In this document: positions 6,522-17,902 of the stretch, one piece after another
How positions within the stretch are numbered: position 1 is the stretch's first letter
Layout: every line of letters begins with the position of its first letter
NCBI GenBank assembly: GCA_965238125.1
Contig: OZ250179.1
Location: 6,200,001 to 6,264,000 of the forward strand
Direction of reading: 5' to 3'
DNA from: UBA6623 sp965238125
GTDB taxonomy: Bacteria; Acidobacteriota; Terriglobia; Bryobacterales; UBA6623
Length of the DNA stretch: 64,000 nucleotides
Program-made: the position numbers and the translations under genes
Notes under the pieces: generated by a model
Told to the model about the DNA's origin: nothing
Databases searched by the model: none
Seen by the model: only the letters and a program-made list of their open reading frames with translations

Positions 6522-7487
6522 TCAAGACAATTTTCGGAGTTTGGTGACGCGGCCGATTTCGACCCATTCGGCGACGAAGATATTGCCGTCGTGGTCGAAG
6601 CAGGCTCCGTGCGGACAGACGAACTTTCCGGGCGGGAAATGCTCGCGCGACTTGACGCGGCGCTGCCGGTAATCGTCCGAACCCTCGCCCAGGTGGACGA
6701 TGACGTTGTTGTCGCCGTCGAGCAGCGTGACCCGCGCGGCGAGATCGGGGATGACCATTTCGGTTCCCCGAATATGGAAGTGGCAGGGTAAGTCGACACC
6801 GCTATAGAACCGGCGGTGCTCGCCATCGAGCGAAAACTCTTGTAGCCGATTGTTGGCGCGGTCGGCGACCAGGATCACCGGTTCCGGTCCGCGCGTGTCA
6901 TGGATGATGCCGTGAGGGCATTGCACCTGACCGGCCTCACTGCCGGGCCCGCCGAAGGTGCGAATGTAGTTGCCCTTTTTGTCGTATTGGATGATATAAC
7001 TCGACCCGTAACCGTCGCCGACGTAGATGTCGCCGTTGGGGGCGACGGCGAGGTTGGTGGGGCGATAGTCGGGTTTCTCTCCGTCGGGGCCGGGCTGATA
7101 GCCGGGAGATTCGGACGGATAGCCCAAGCGCAGGACCTCTTCTCCGTCCATCGTCGTCTTGACCACAATGCGGCGATCGATATCGCAGAAGTAGAGAAAT
7201 TCCTCGCCGTCTTCCACTTCTAAGTGAAAACCGTGCGTGCCCCCCTTGAATTCCGCGCCCCAGGAGCGGACGAAGCTGCCGTCGGCGTCGAAGACCACCA
7301 CGGCATCGGGGCTTTCACTGGTCTCGTGAACGGTGTGGTGGATGTAGATCAGTCCTTGGGAGTCCTCGACAACGCCGTGGCAGTTGCCATAGCGAATATG
7401 GCCGGGCAACCCACCCCAGTCGTGAATGACTTCGTAGGTGTGCTCGCCGGAGCCGACGACGGGGTTGGACGTTGCGGGCGTACTCAT
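6522..7487 (-). CDS. NHL-repeat six-bladed beta-propeller protein
   Basis: A 321-residue protein of repeated NHL-type blades: HGVVEDSQGLIYIHHT, NLAVAPNGDIYVGDGYG, HGIIHDTRGPEPVILVADR and HGACFDHDGNIFVAEW. The pattern is that of peptidyl-alpha-hydroxyglycine alpha-amidating lyase-like propellers and of secreted or cytosolic NHL proteins. There is no signal peptide. The ATG is preceded by GAAAGGAA at a suitable distance. The enzymatic role is unknown: propellers of this kind can be lyases, lactonases or scaffolds. It is convergent with the VapBC pair and 82 bases downstream of the broken kinase gene on the same strand. Confidence 0.8.
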   Translation of the reverse strand: MSTPATSNPVVGSGEHTYEVIHDWGGLPGHIRYGNCHGVVEDSQGLIYIHHTVHETSESPDAVVVFDADGSFVRSWGAEFKGGTHGFHLEVEDGEEFLYFCDIDRRIVVKTTMDGEEVLRLGYPSESPGYQPGPDGEKPDYRPTNLAVAPNGDIYVGDGYGSSYIIQYDKKGNYIRTFGGPGSEAGQVQCPHGIIHDTRGPEPVILVADRANNRLQEFSLDGEHRRFYSGVDLPCHFHIRGTEMVIPDLAARVTLLDGDNNVIVHLGEGSDDYRQRRVKSREHFPPGKFVCPHGACFDHDGNIFVAEWVEIGRVTKLRKLS

Positions 7488-7569
7488 TTCGCGAGATTCC
7501 TTTCAGTAGAAGGCGTGGCGCTAACCGGCGATCGGGCCCCCCCGCGAGCGTTGGTTGCCCCGGGCCATT

Positions 7570-10163
<2,594 letters not shown>

Positions 10164-10749
10164 GACGTTCCGATTCTAGCGCGGTACGGATAGCCGGCGA
10201 GAGCGCTGTGAGCGGTGATCGGCCTTCCCGCCCCTCTAGCCCGCATTTCTCAGTGCGCCTTTTCGGCGCGGACACCCTGTGGGAGGAAGGAGCCCACCCA
10301 TGTAGTTGTCGGTAGGCATGGAAGCTGACGAGCGGCTTGGTCGAGTAATCGGCCGAGCGGAAGCCTCGTGACAAAGTCCGGAGAAAGCCGGGCGAGCAAG
10401 CCGACAGGCCGTAACGCGCAGTAAGCCTGAGCAGGCCTCGAAAGGGAAGTCGCGGACGCCGACCCGCCTGAGATACGGGGAAGGCCGCACGAACCGGGAA
10501 GCAACCGACACGCGCACCGGTTCGGTCCGCCGGGGTAGTGGGCACGGCATGTCAGCCAAGGGAGACCGCAGTGCAGAAAGGGAGGCCCCGGCGGGTGGAG
10601 TTCGCAACTCCGCCGTCCTCGGTAAGGAGGGCGGACTCGACGGGGAGTCGGACAGGGCCGTAGTAGCGCGGAAGCTGGGTAACGCCGGGGGAGCGAAGGG
10701 CCCTGCCTTCCGGCACGCTTCGGAAGCCGAGTCGGATCAGGCGATTGAC

Positions 10750-12069
10750 ATGAGTCTGGCAACGCCGGAAAAGATCAGGACCCTACAGAAGAAGCTTTAT
10801 CTCAAAGCGAAGCAGGAGCCGAACTTCCGCTTCTATCAGCTCTGGGACAAGGTCTGGCGCGGGGACATTCTCGAGCACGCCTACCGGATGGCAAAGGCCA
10901 ACGGCGGGGCTGCGGGAGTGGACGGCGTGACGTTTGAACAGATCGAATTCCAAGGCCGCCAGGAGTGGTTGCGAAGCCTGCAACAAGACTTGCGCTCGAA
11001 GAGCTACCGGCCTCGGCCGGTGCGACGGGTGATGATTCCCAAGCCCGGCGGCGGCGAGCGTCCGCTCGGCATCCCGACCCTTCGGGACCGTGTGGCGCAA
11101 ACCGCTGCCAAGCTGGTGATCGAGCCGATCTTCGAGGCGGATTTGGACCCGGAGGCCTATGGCTACCGGCCGAAACGGAGCGCGCACGACGCGATCCGGA
11201 AAGTGCATAAACTGCTGTGTGGAGGCTACACCGATGTAGTCGACGCCGATTTGTCGAAGTACTTCGATACGATTCCGCACGCCGAGTTGCTCGAATGCGT
11301 GGCGCGGCGTATTTCGGACCGGCAAGTCTTACACGTCATCAAGATGTGGTTAAAGACGCCGGTCGAAGGGCGGGATGAGAACGGGAACCGGCGGATGACG
11401 TGCGGCAAGCGGAGCAAGCGCGGCACCCCGCAGGGTGGCGTGATCAGTCCCTTGTTGGCCAATCTGTACATGAACCGTTTTCTGAAGCATTGGCGGCGAA
11501 CGGGGAAGGGAAGTGAGTTTCGAGCCGTGATCATTAACTATGCGGATGACTTCGTGATTCTCAGCCGCGGCGGCGCAGCCGAGGCGCTGGAGTGGACCGA
11601 GCGGACGATGACGCGGATCGGGCTGACCCTGAACCGGGAGAAGACGAAGTTGGTGCGAGCGAAGCAGGAGCGGTTTGACTTTCTGGGATACACGTTCGGG
11701 CCGCATCGTTTCAAGAAGGACGGTCATTGGTATTTGGGAGCGAGTCCGTCGAAGAAGAGCGTGGCACGGTTGAAGCGGAAGGTGCATGCGCTGTTGCGTC
11801 CGGCTGAAGTGGGGCGCTGGGAAGAAGTGAGCGGACGGCTTAACCGAGTGTTGGTGGGCTGGTCGAATTACTTCTCTTATGGCACCCGGCTGATGGCGTA
11901 TCGGGCGGTGGACAACCACGTGTGCGAGCGAGTGCGAGGATTTATGCGGAGGCGGAGGAAGGTGTCGTCGCGCGGCGCCCGGCAGTTTAGCGACCAGGTG
12001 GTGTTCGGCAAGCTAGGCGTGGTCCGCCTGCGCCGGATGCACTTGGGTCCGCCGCCTGCGACAGCTTGA
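10750..12069 (+). CDS. ltrA: Group II intron reverse transcriptase/maturase, copy 1
   Basis: A 439-residue intron-encoded protein. The ATG at 10750 was chosen because the upstream open frame (to 10549) lies in intron RNA and has no protein-like character. The RT fingers/palm begin near residue 40 (NGGAAGVDGVTFEQI), with YRPRPVRRVMIPKPGGGERPL, then the DVVDADLSKYFDTIPH strand and the catalytic YADD at about residue 264. The thumb/maturase region contains FDFLGYTFGPHRF, and the GIIM domain has RLNRVLVGWSNYFSYG. No HNH endonuclease domain is visible at the C-terminus. The protein would help splicing and retrohoming of the surrounding intron. Confidence 0.93.
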   Translation: MSLATPEKIRTLQKKLYLKAKQEPNFRFYQLWDKVWRGDILEHAYRMAKANGGAAGVDGVTFEQIEFQGRQEWLRSLQQDLRSKSYRPRPVRRVMIPKPGGGERPLGIPTLRDRVAQTAAKLVIEPIFEADLDPEAYGYRPKRSAHDAIRKVHKLLCGGYTDVVDADLSKYFDTIPHAELLECVARRISDRQVLHVIKMWLKTPVEGRDENGNRRMTCGKRSKRGTPQGGVISPLLANLYMNRFLKHWRRTGKGSEFRAVIINYADDFVILSRGGAAEALEWTERTMTRIGLTLNREKTKLVRAKQERFDFLGYTFGPHRFKKDGHWYLGASPSKKSVARLKRKVHALLRPAEVGRWEEVSGRLNRVLVGWSNYFSYGTRLMAYRAVDNHVCERVRGFMRRRRKVSSRGARQFSDQVVFGKLGVVRLRRMHLGPPPATA

Positions 12070-12087
12070 GGGAGGAAGCCGGTCGGA

Positions 12088-12120
<33 letters not shown>

Positions 12121-12357
12121 GATGAGCGGGGACGGGAAACGGGACCACGACACCTCCGGCGTCAAGAGCACCCGCGCCCGTCCTCGACTCTACCCGCCTG
12201 ACGAGCAAAGCACACGATAGGCCCGCCATTACTTCGTTGCGCTTGCTCGCCGTGCTCACCGTACTGTTCAAGTACGCCTCCGCGCGTCAAGCGGCGCGCG
12301 CCTCGTACTGACGGACCTTTCATGCACTTTGCCTCGCCACGCGGTGAGAAAAGCGGG

Positions 12358-12726
12358 CTAGATCGTTTGCTCGCGATGGATGATGTGGCAGATGTTGCCT
12401 TCGATGTCACGGAAGAAGGCAAGGCGGTTGCCGCCGGCGTTGACGAGGTTTTCGATCTCGATACCCTTGGACTTGAGATCTTCATGGGCGGCATCAAAGT
12501 CTTCCACCGAGATGGCCAGGTGACGAATGCCGAGGGTCTTCATTTCGTTCGGGGGACGATCGCCGTCGCCGGGAATGATTTCGAGCATGGTGCCGTCGGG
12601 TGCTTTGACGAAGACATTGCCGCCGTAACGGTGGCAGATCGGAAAGCCTAGATATTTCTCATACCAGGCGGCCAGCACTTCAGGGTCGGCCGAAGCAATC
12701 GCGGTGTGTTCCAGTCCCTTATACAT
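12358..12726 (-). CDS. VOC (glyoxalase/bleomycin-resistance) family protein
   Basis: A 122-residue single-domain VOC protein starting MYKGLEHTAIASADPEVLAAW, with an alternative start 10 codons upstream; GAGGAG about nine bases before the chosen ATG decides it. Metal-site positions are visible: His in GLEHTAIA, Glu in TMLEIIPG, His in IRHLAIS and His in HIIHRE. Members include glyoxalases, dioxygenases and resistance proteins, and nothing here fixes the substrate. The stop codon TAG is formed by the CTAG at the end of the intron-bearing element, so the last residues may be an altered C-terminus. Confidence 0.85.
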   Translation of the reverse strand: MYKGLEHTAIASADPEVLAAWYEKYLGFPICHRYGGNVFVKAPDGTMLEIIPGDGDRPPNEMKTLGIRHLAISVEDFDAAHEDLKSKGIEIENLVNAGGNRLAFFRDIEGNICHIIHREQTI

Positions 12727-13086
12727 GGCGGGCTCCTCGCTGTCTTCGAGATACAAGTGTAGCCGAAACGAACCGAAACGGGCGCATCAGCGGGCGCCTC
12801 ATTTTTTCGGTCTCCCGAGCCGCGCCGCCTCGCGGTGCGGTCTTGTTGCGCGGAGGAGGTCCGCACCGCGAGGCGGCACGGCTCGGGTCGTGCCTGGTGG
12901 GGAGCAGAATGGAGAGGGATACCGGCTCCAAATCACGATAAGCCCTGGACGGGGCGTAGGAAGAGCCGTTCGATTCCACTCCTCTCTTGGCCGAACAGCG
13001 TCTCGAATTGGATCCGCGAATCCCCGCGGCCTTGAAACACCGGCGCTCTCCACATTCAGGTCGCGCACCCTTCGTCTGGGGCCTCG
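12727..13086. other. Intergenic region with a long-stem hairpin
   Basis: No convincing gene lies between the divergent VOC and CRTAC1 genes. The interval holds a 27-bp inverted repeat (12814-12840 against 12861-12887, listed separately). The remainder is GC-rich sequence in which I see no clear promoter. Confidence 0.5.
12814..12887. repeat. 27-bp inverted repeat with 20-base loop
   Basis: CCCGAGCCGCGCCGCCTCGC plus GGTGCGG at 12814-12840 pairs with 12861-12887 at 26 of 27 positions, the single mismatch being G against A in the right arm. The loop (12841-12860) is TCTTGTTGCGCGGAGGAGGT. No T-run follows. It resembles a palindromic dispersed repeat more than a terminator. Confidence 0.7.
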
Positions 13087-13110
13087 GTGCTCTGCTGTAA
13101 AGTGGATAAG

Positions 13111-14817
13111 GTGGGTGGACGAAGACGTCTTCGAGTCGGTGTGGCGGGGTCGGCGTTCCTGTGTGGCGTCCTGGCGACGAGTGTGGCGGCGGCCTCGGAT
13201 TTGCCTACCTTCGTGGACGTCACGGCGTCCTCGGGTCTCGATTTTCGCAACGAGGCTTCCCATACGTCACAGAAATATCTGCTCGAGTCGATGGTCGGCG
13301 GCGTGGCCATGCTCGACTTCGACCGCGATGGCTATCTCGATCTCTATTTCGTCAACGGCGCGGCTCTCGAAGACCCCATGCCCGAGGGCAAAATGCCCGA
13401 CAAGTCCGATCCGCGCTACTGGAACCGTCTGTATCGCAACAACGGCGATTGGACCTTCAGCGACGTGACCGAGAAGGCGGGCGTCGCCGGCGATTTCTAC
13501 GGCCAAGGCGTCGGCGTCGGGGATTACGACAACGACGGCTTCCCGGATCTGTTCGTCGCCAACTACGGCGGCAATCTTCTCTACCGTAACCGCGGTGACT
13601 CGACCTTTGAAGACGTGACGAAGAAAGCGGGCGTCGCCGGGGGCGGTTGGTCGGTCGGCGGGGCCTTTTTCGACTACGACCGCGACGGGCTGCTCGACCT
13701 GATCGTGTCGCGCTATGTCGTCTGGGATTTTCAGGACAACCCCTATTGCGGCGAGCGCAAGCCGGGCTATCGTTCCTACTGTCACCCTAGGCACTTTGAG
13801 CCGATCTCTCATCTGCTCTACCGCAACCGCGGTGACGGCACCTTCGAGGATGTGAGCGAAAGCAGCGGGTTCGCCGCCGCGCCGGGCAAGGGGCTCGGCT
13901 TGGCCCTGAACGACTACGACCGCGACGGTTGGGTCGACGTGCTGGTGGCGAACGACTCGGCGCCGCAGCAACTGTTTCGCAACCGAGGCGACGGGACGTT
14001 TTCCGAGGAAGCCCTGCTCGCCGGCGTTGCCTACGACGAAGACGGCAAGACGTTCGCCGGCATGGGGATCGACTTTCTCGACTACGACAACGATGGTCTG
14101 CCGGACGTTTTCATCAACGCGCTGGCGCACCAGAAGTACGCCTTGTTCCGCAACATCGGGGAGCTATTCGAGTATCACTCGGGGCCGAGCGGCGTGAGCG
14201 GCATCAGCGCGCTGCACTCGGGCTGGGGCGCCAAGTTTTTCGACTACGACAACGACGGCCGCAAGGACATCTTCGTGGCGCAAGGCCATGTGATGGACAA
14301 CATCGAGCTGACGCAGCCCGATATCAGCTATCTCGAACCGCTTGCTTTGATGCGCAATACGAAGACCGGGTTTGTGGATGTGTCCGCCGAAGCCGGGGCG
14401 GATTTCACGGTTCCCCGGGCGGCGCGCGGCGCGGCGGTGGGGGATCTCGACAACGACGGTTTTCTCGATTTGGCGATCAATTGCAATGCGCAACCGGCGG
14501 TGATTTTGCGCAACCGGGGCGGGGGAAATCATTGGCTGACGATTGATCTCGTCGGCAAGAAGAGCAATCGAGACGGGATCGGCGCTCGCATTCGAGTTGT
14601 GACGGAGGCGACAGGCGAGCAATTTCGGTTTGTTTCGGCAGCCGGGAGTTATCTTTCCGCCGGGGACAAGAGAGCCCATTTCGGATTAGGCACGTCGACT
14701 AAGGCAACGGTCGTTGAAATCACATGGCCGGGGGGCGAGGTGCGGCGAATGGAAGATGTCGCGGCGGATCAGATTCTCGAGGTGGTGGAGTTGGAGGGTT
14801 CCAAGCCCGGACCGTAA
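13111..14817 (+). CDS. CRTAC1 family protein: FG-GAP/VCBS repeats plus ASPIC/UnbV domain
   Basis: A 568-residue secreted protein from GTG 13111; GTG 13087 is an alternative and neither has a strong Shine-Dalgarno. The N-terminus is a signal peptide (basic GGRRRLRV, hydrophobic AFLCGVLATSVAAAS). At least seven calcium-binding FG-GAP/VCBS signatures follow, for example DFDRDGYLDLYF, DYDNDGFPDLFV, DYDRDGWVDVLV, DYDNDGLPDVFI and DLDNDGFLDLAI, forming an integrin-alpha-like propeller. The last 120 residues match ASPIC/UnbV (IGARIRVVTEATGEQ, AGSYLSAGDKRAHFGLG). Such proteins are abundant in Acidobacteria and Planctomycetes and are thought to bind surfaces or polymers; no enzymatic role is evident. 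Confidence 0.92.
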   Translation: MGGRRRLRVGVAGSAFLCGVLATSVAAASDLPTFVDVTASSGLDFRNEASHTSQKYLLESMVGGVAMLDFDRDGYLDLYFVNGAALEDPMPEGKMPDKSDPRYWNRLYRNNGDWTFSDVTEKAGVAGDFYGQGVGVGDYDNDGFPDLFVANYGGNLLYRNRGDSTFEDVTKKAGVAGGGWSVGGAFFDYDRDGLLDLIVSRYVVWDFQDNPYCGERKPGYRSYCHPRHFEPISHLLYRNRGDGTFEDVSESSGFAAAPGKGLGLALNDYDRDGWVDVLVANDSAPQQLFRNRGDGTFSEEALLAGVAYDEDGKTFAGMGIDFLDYDNDGLPDVFINALAHQKYALFRNIGELFEYHSGPSGVSGISALHSGWGAKFFDYDNDGRKDIFVAQGHVMDNIELTQPDISYLEPLALMRNTKTGFVDVSAEAGADFTVPRAARGAAVGDLDNDGFLDLAINCNAQPAVILRNRGGGNHWLTIDLVGKKSNRDGIGARIRVVTEATGEQFRFVSAAGSYLSAGDKRAHFGLGTSTKATVVEITWPGGEVRRMEDVAADQILEVVELEGSKPGP

Positions 14818-14991
14818 TGACCGTGGAGCGCGAGATGGTCGTGCCCACAGGGTCTGCCGAGTTTCATCATCCGACAGCCGCCCGCCGGCAGCCTCCGGCA
14901 AGCATCGCTTCGGTCGCTCGTCAGGCTCGGGCGGTGGAAGCGGCCCGATGGACGCGACATACTCCGCTCAGACGTCGGCGCGGAGGGAGCG

Positions 14992-15495
14992 ATGCTTACG
15001 CTGCATCATCGGCGAAAGGGAAGACGAGAGCGATCTTTCCCGATGGCGATCTTCATTTTCTGCCTTGCGGTGGCTTTCGTACTGGGCGGCTGTCAGCCCG
15101 AGCCCGAACCGCCGACGGCGAGGCGAGAGCCGATCCCGGAGCCGATCGTCAGGGCCCCTCGGTCTCCACCCCCACCCCCAAAGCCCCCCGAACCCGAAAT
15201 CGGCGAGGCGCACTACATCAAAGATACGCCTTGGGCACCGGGGGCGGAAGGCAGATTGATGTTGGGACTCGACAGGGGACGCTATGAACCGTATCGCGCC
15301 CCGCTTGTCCGGGACGCCCAAACAACCTTGTTCAAGCAGAAACTCTACGACGGCCCGGTCACGGGCGTTTTGGACAAGCGCACGATGGAGGCCGTAGGCG
15401 AGTTGCAGAAGCAGAACGGCATCAAGGCCGGCGGTGTGCTGACGCCTCGAACGCGGGAAGTGCTTGACAAGGCGCAAGGCGACGGGTCGGGTTAG
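14992..15495 (+). CDS. Lipoprotein with C-terminal peptidoglycan-binding-like domain
   Basis: A 167-residue protein. The ATG at 14992 is preceded by GGAGGG at ideal spacing, so it is preferred over ATG 15043, which would leave a more ordinary lipoprotein signal. Either start leads into AIFIFCLAVAFVLGGCQ, a lipobox with Cys for lipidation. A proline-rich linker (PPPPPKPPEPE) follows. Residues about 103-160 resemble PG_binding_1: LVRDAQTTLFKQKLYDGPV, GVLDKRTMEAVGELQKQNG and LTPRTREVLDKAQ. It is probably an outer-membrane or periplasmic lipoprotein touching the cell wall. It lies 174 bases after the CRTAC1 gene and 75 bases before IS1111-like copy 2. Confidence 0.8.
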   Translation: MLTLHHRRKGRRERSFPMAIFIFCLAVAFVLGGCQPEPEPPTARREPIPEPIVRAPRSPPPPPKPPEPEIGEAHYIKDTPWAPGAEGRLMLGLDRGRYEPYRAPLVRDAQTTLFKQKLYDGPVTGVLDKRTMEAVGELQKQNGIKAGGVLTPRTREVLDKAQGDGSG

Positions 15496-15678
15496 CTGAG
15501 TCCGTCGACAATGCGGCGGGCCGAGAGACCCTCGCGTCCGTGCACACAATTTGGAACGCGGATACTGAGATGGGATGAGAGGCTGGTCGCTTGGCGCCGG
15601 GAAGCGGTAGGCTACCGGCAGCAGCGCACTTCTCCACAAGGGAGGTGCAATGGATTTTTGAAAAGGAGGCGACCAGCC

Positions 15679-16875
15679 ATGAAGAAGAATAGCAAACAAC
15701 AGACCGACAAGAACCAAACCGACAAACACCAAACCAAGAAAGCCGACAGCTCACAAGCGAAGACCCGCCAACTCACCCAGCTCGAACAACAGTTGGCGCA
15801 ACAACGCATCCAGATGCAAAAAGACAACGAAATTTGCGCCGTCGCCGGCGTCGACATCGGCGACAAACGTTGCTTCGTACGGCTCACCGACCTCGCCGGC
15901 GAAAGCCTCGAGGAATGCCAAGTCCCCACCCGCCCGGAGGCCTTGGATCGCTGGTTCCGCCGTTGGCCGCGGCTGCGCATTGTGATCGAAACCGGCAGCC
16001 ACAGCAACTGGATTCGCCGCCGCCTGGCCGCCCTCGCCCACGACGTGCTCGTCGCCGACGCGCGGCAATTGCGTTTAATCAGCCAATCCGACTCGAAAAA
16101 CGACCGCAACGACGCCTATTGGTTGGCCGAGCTGGGACGCACCAACCCGGCCCTGTTGAATCCCGTCGCGCCGCGCAAGCTCGAGACCGAACAACAACGC
16201 ACGTTGTTGCGGGCGCGCGAGGCCGTGCTCGAGTGCCGCACGAAATTGAAAGGGAGTTTGCGCGGCATGGCGAAGTCGCACGGCATCCGCTTGGGCCGAT
16301 GCGCCCAGAACCAATGGGTCGAGCGCGTCCGGGAGGCCTGCCCCGAGGTGTTGCACGCGGCGTTGTTGGGGGTGGCGACACAAATCGAAAGCCTCGGCGC
16401 GACGATCCGCGAATATGACAAACAAATCGTCGCGTTGGGCAAGCAATACGCAGCGGTCGAGCGGCTGCGAACGATCGGAGGGGTGGGGCCGCTGACGGCG
16501 TTGACGTTCGTGTTGGCGCTCGACAACGACCCGGGCCGCGTGAAGCGTTCGCGGCAGGTCGGCGCGCTGGTGGGGCTGCGTCCCAAGCAACGCCAATCGG
16601 GCGAGCGGTCACTGCGGCTGGGCGTGACGAAATCGGGAGATCCGCTGCTGCGGCGGACGTTGATTCAGTGCGCGCACTGGGTGCTGGGGCCGTTCGGGAC
16701 CGACTCCACGCTCAGGCGCTGGGGTTTGGGTTTGGCGGCGCGCGGCGGAGGACATGCGAAGAAGCGGGCGGTGGTGGCGGTGGCGCGCAAGTTGGCGGTG
16801 CTGATGCATGTGTTGTGGGTGAAACAAGAAAACTACGATCCGCTGCACGGGCTGACGGAAACGGTTTCCCCATAA
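15679..16875 (+). CDS. IS110 family (IS1111-like) transposase, copy 2
   Basis: A 398-residue DEDD transposase, translated sequence identical to copy 1 as far as read, with the same AGGAGG and the same complementary left arm upstream. The acidic residues of the RuvC-like domain and the RQSGERS serine are intact, so it is probably functional. Confidence 0.95.
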   Translation: MKKNSKQQTDKNQTDKHQTKKADSSQAKTRQLTQLEQQLAQQRIQMQKDNEICAVAGVDIGDKRCFVRLTDLAGESLEECQVPTRPEALDRWFRRWPRLRIVIETGSHSNWIRRRLAALAHDVLVADARQLRLISQSDSKNDRNDAYWLAELGRTNPALLNPVAPRKLETEQQRTLLRAREAVLECRTKLKGSLRGMAKSHGIRLGRCAQNQWVERVREACPEVLHAALLGVATQIESLGATIREYDKQIVALGKQYAAVERLRTIGGVGPLTALTFVLALDNDPGRVKRSRQVGALVGLRPKQRQSGERSLRLGVTKSGDPLLRRTLIQCAHWVLGPFGTDSTLRRWGLGLAARGGGHAKKRAVVAVARKLAVLMHVLWVKQENYDPLHGLTETVSP

Positions 16876-17291
16876 GGCAGGGACGATGAGGCGCAGTCGG
16901 CGGCAACGGTTTCGGATGAAGCAACGTGATGAGGACATCCGCGAGCCCCCTAACGGGGACTCGGCGGCAAGAAGATTCCTGTTGAAAGGAAGGGAGTAGG
17001 GGATTGGGCGGACGAAGCGAGGCCGCGGCGGAGAATCGAGATCGTGTCACGGTGACTGCGGGCTCTGGGCAGGCAGGCCGATTCTTTCGAGGATGGGTCG
17101 AAGCCGCAACAGAGAGAGCAGCGCCGAAAGACCGGACCCCAACCAGCAGAGGTCAACAACGAGACCGATAACACTGCGAATGGAAGCCCGGTCCTCAACG
17201 CGCCGCAAGGCATGAGGACCCGGGCCGGATCCGACAAACCGACCAACGCCTCCCAACGACCGCCCTTGACAAGCGACCCACCTCTCATGGA
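16876..17291 (+). ncRNA. 3' non-coding region of IS1111-like copy 2, candidate bridge RNA locus
   Basis: Same sequence as in copy 1. GCTCTGGGC is at 17062-17070 and is an exact reverse complement of this copy's right flank GCCCAGAGC. Confidence 0.45.
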
Positions 17292-17313
17292 AGCCCAGAG
17301 CGCAAGCGACGGG
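17292..17313 (+). repeat. REP-like palindrome half, right flank of IS1111-like copy 2
   Basis: AGCCCAGAGCGCAAGCGACG plus GG, differing from the 5486 copy at one base. No inverted partner is found before the intron-bearing element at 17393, although CGACTCGAAACCGCTGCG at about 17357 matches the sequence that borders the other copies, so the partner may have been lost. Confidence 0.65.
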
Positions 17314-17902
17314 TCCAGGGTCCCGAACCTCCACGCATTTCGGTGCAGTCCTCGGTCGACTCGAAACCGCTGCGTTAAGAAATGGGTGCTAGCCCGCATT
17401 TCTCAGTGCGCCTTTTCGGCGCGGACACCCTGTGGGAGGAAGGAGCCCACCCATGTAGTTGTCGGTAGGCATGGAAGCTGACGAGCGGCTTGGTCGAGTA
17501 ATCGGCCGAGCGGAAGCCTCGTGACAAAGTCCGGAGAAAGCCGGGCGAGCAAGCCGACAGGCCGTAACGCGCAGTAAGCCTGAGCAGGCCTCGAAAGGGA
17601 AGTCGCGGACGCCGACCCGCCTGAGATACGGGGAAGGCCGCACGAACCGGGAAGCAACCGACACGCGCACCGGTTCGGTCCGCCGGGGTAGTGGGCACGG
17701 CATGTCAGCCAAGGGAGACCGCAGTGCAGAAAGGGAGGCCCCGGCGGGTGGAGTTCGCAACTCCGCCGTCCTCGGTAAGGAGGGCGGACTCGACGGGGAG
17801 TCGGACAGGGCCGTAGTAGCGCGGAAGCTGGGTAACGCCGGGGGAGCGAAGGGCCCTGCCTTCCGGCACGCTTCGGAAGCCGAGTCGGATCAGGCGATTG
17901 AC

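Larger units (their letters stand above)
15570..17293 (+). mobile_element. IS110 family, IS1111-like insertion sequence, copy 2
   Basis: The same 1724-bp unit as copy 1, in the same orientation. The left flank is ...GCGGATACTG followed by the AG core at 15568-15569; the right flank is CCCAGAGCGCAAGCGACGGG after the second AG at 17292-17293. Joining the flanks recreates an uninterrupted REP-like palindrome. The element lies just after the lipoprotein gene. Confidence 0.9.

Noticed and set aside
10549..10749. Longer N-terminus for the intron reverse transcriptase
   Set aside because: The region belongs to structured intron RNA; the residues are low-complexity and the RT pattern begins after the ATG at 10750.
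17292..17392. A second REP half pairing with the one at 17292
   Set aside because: Only the bordering CGACTCGAAAC sequence is present; no CCCGTCGCTTGCG arm lies before the intron-bearing element.
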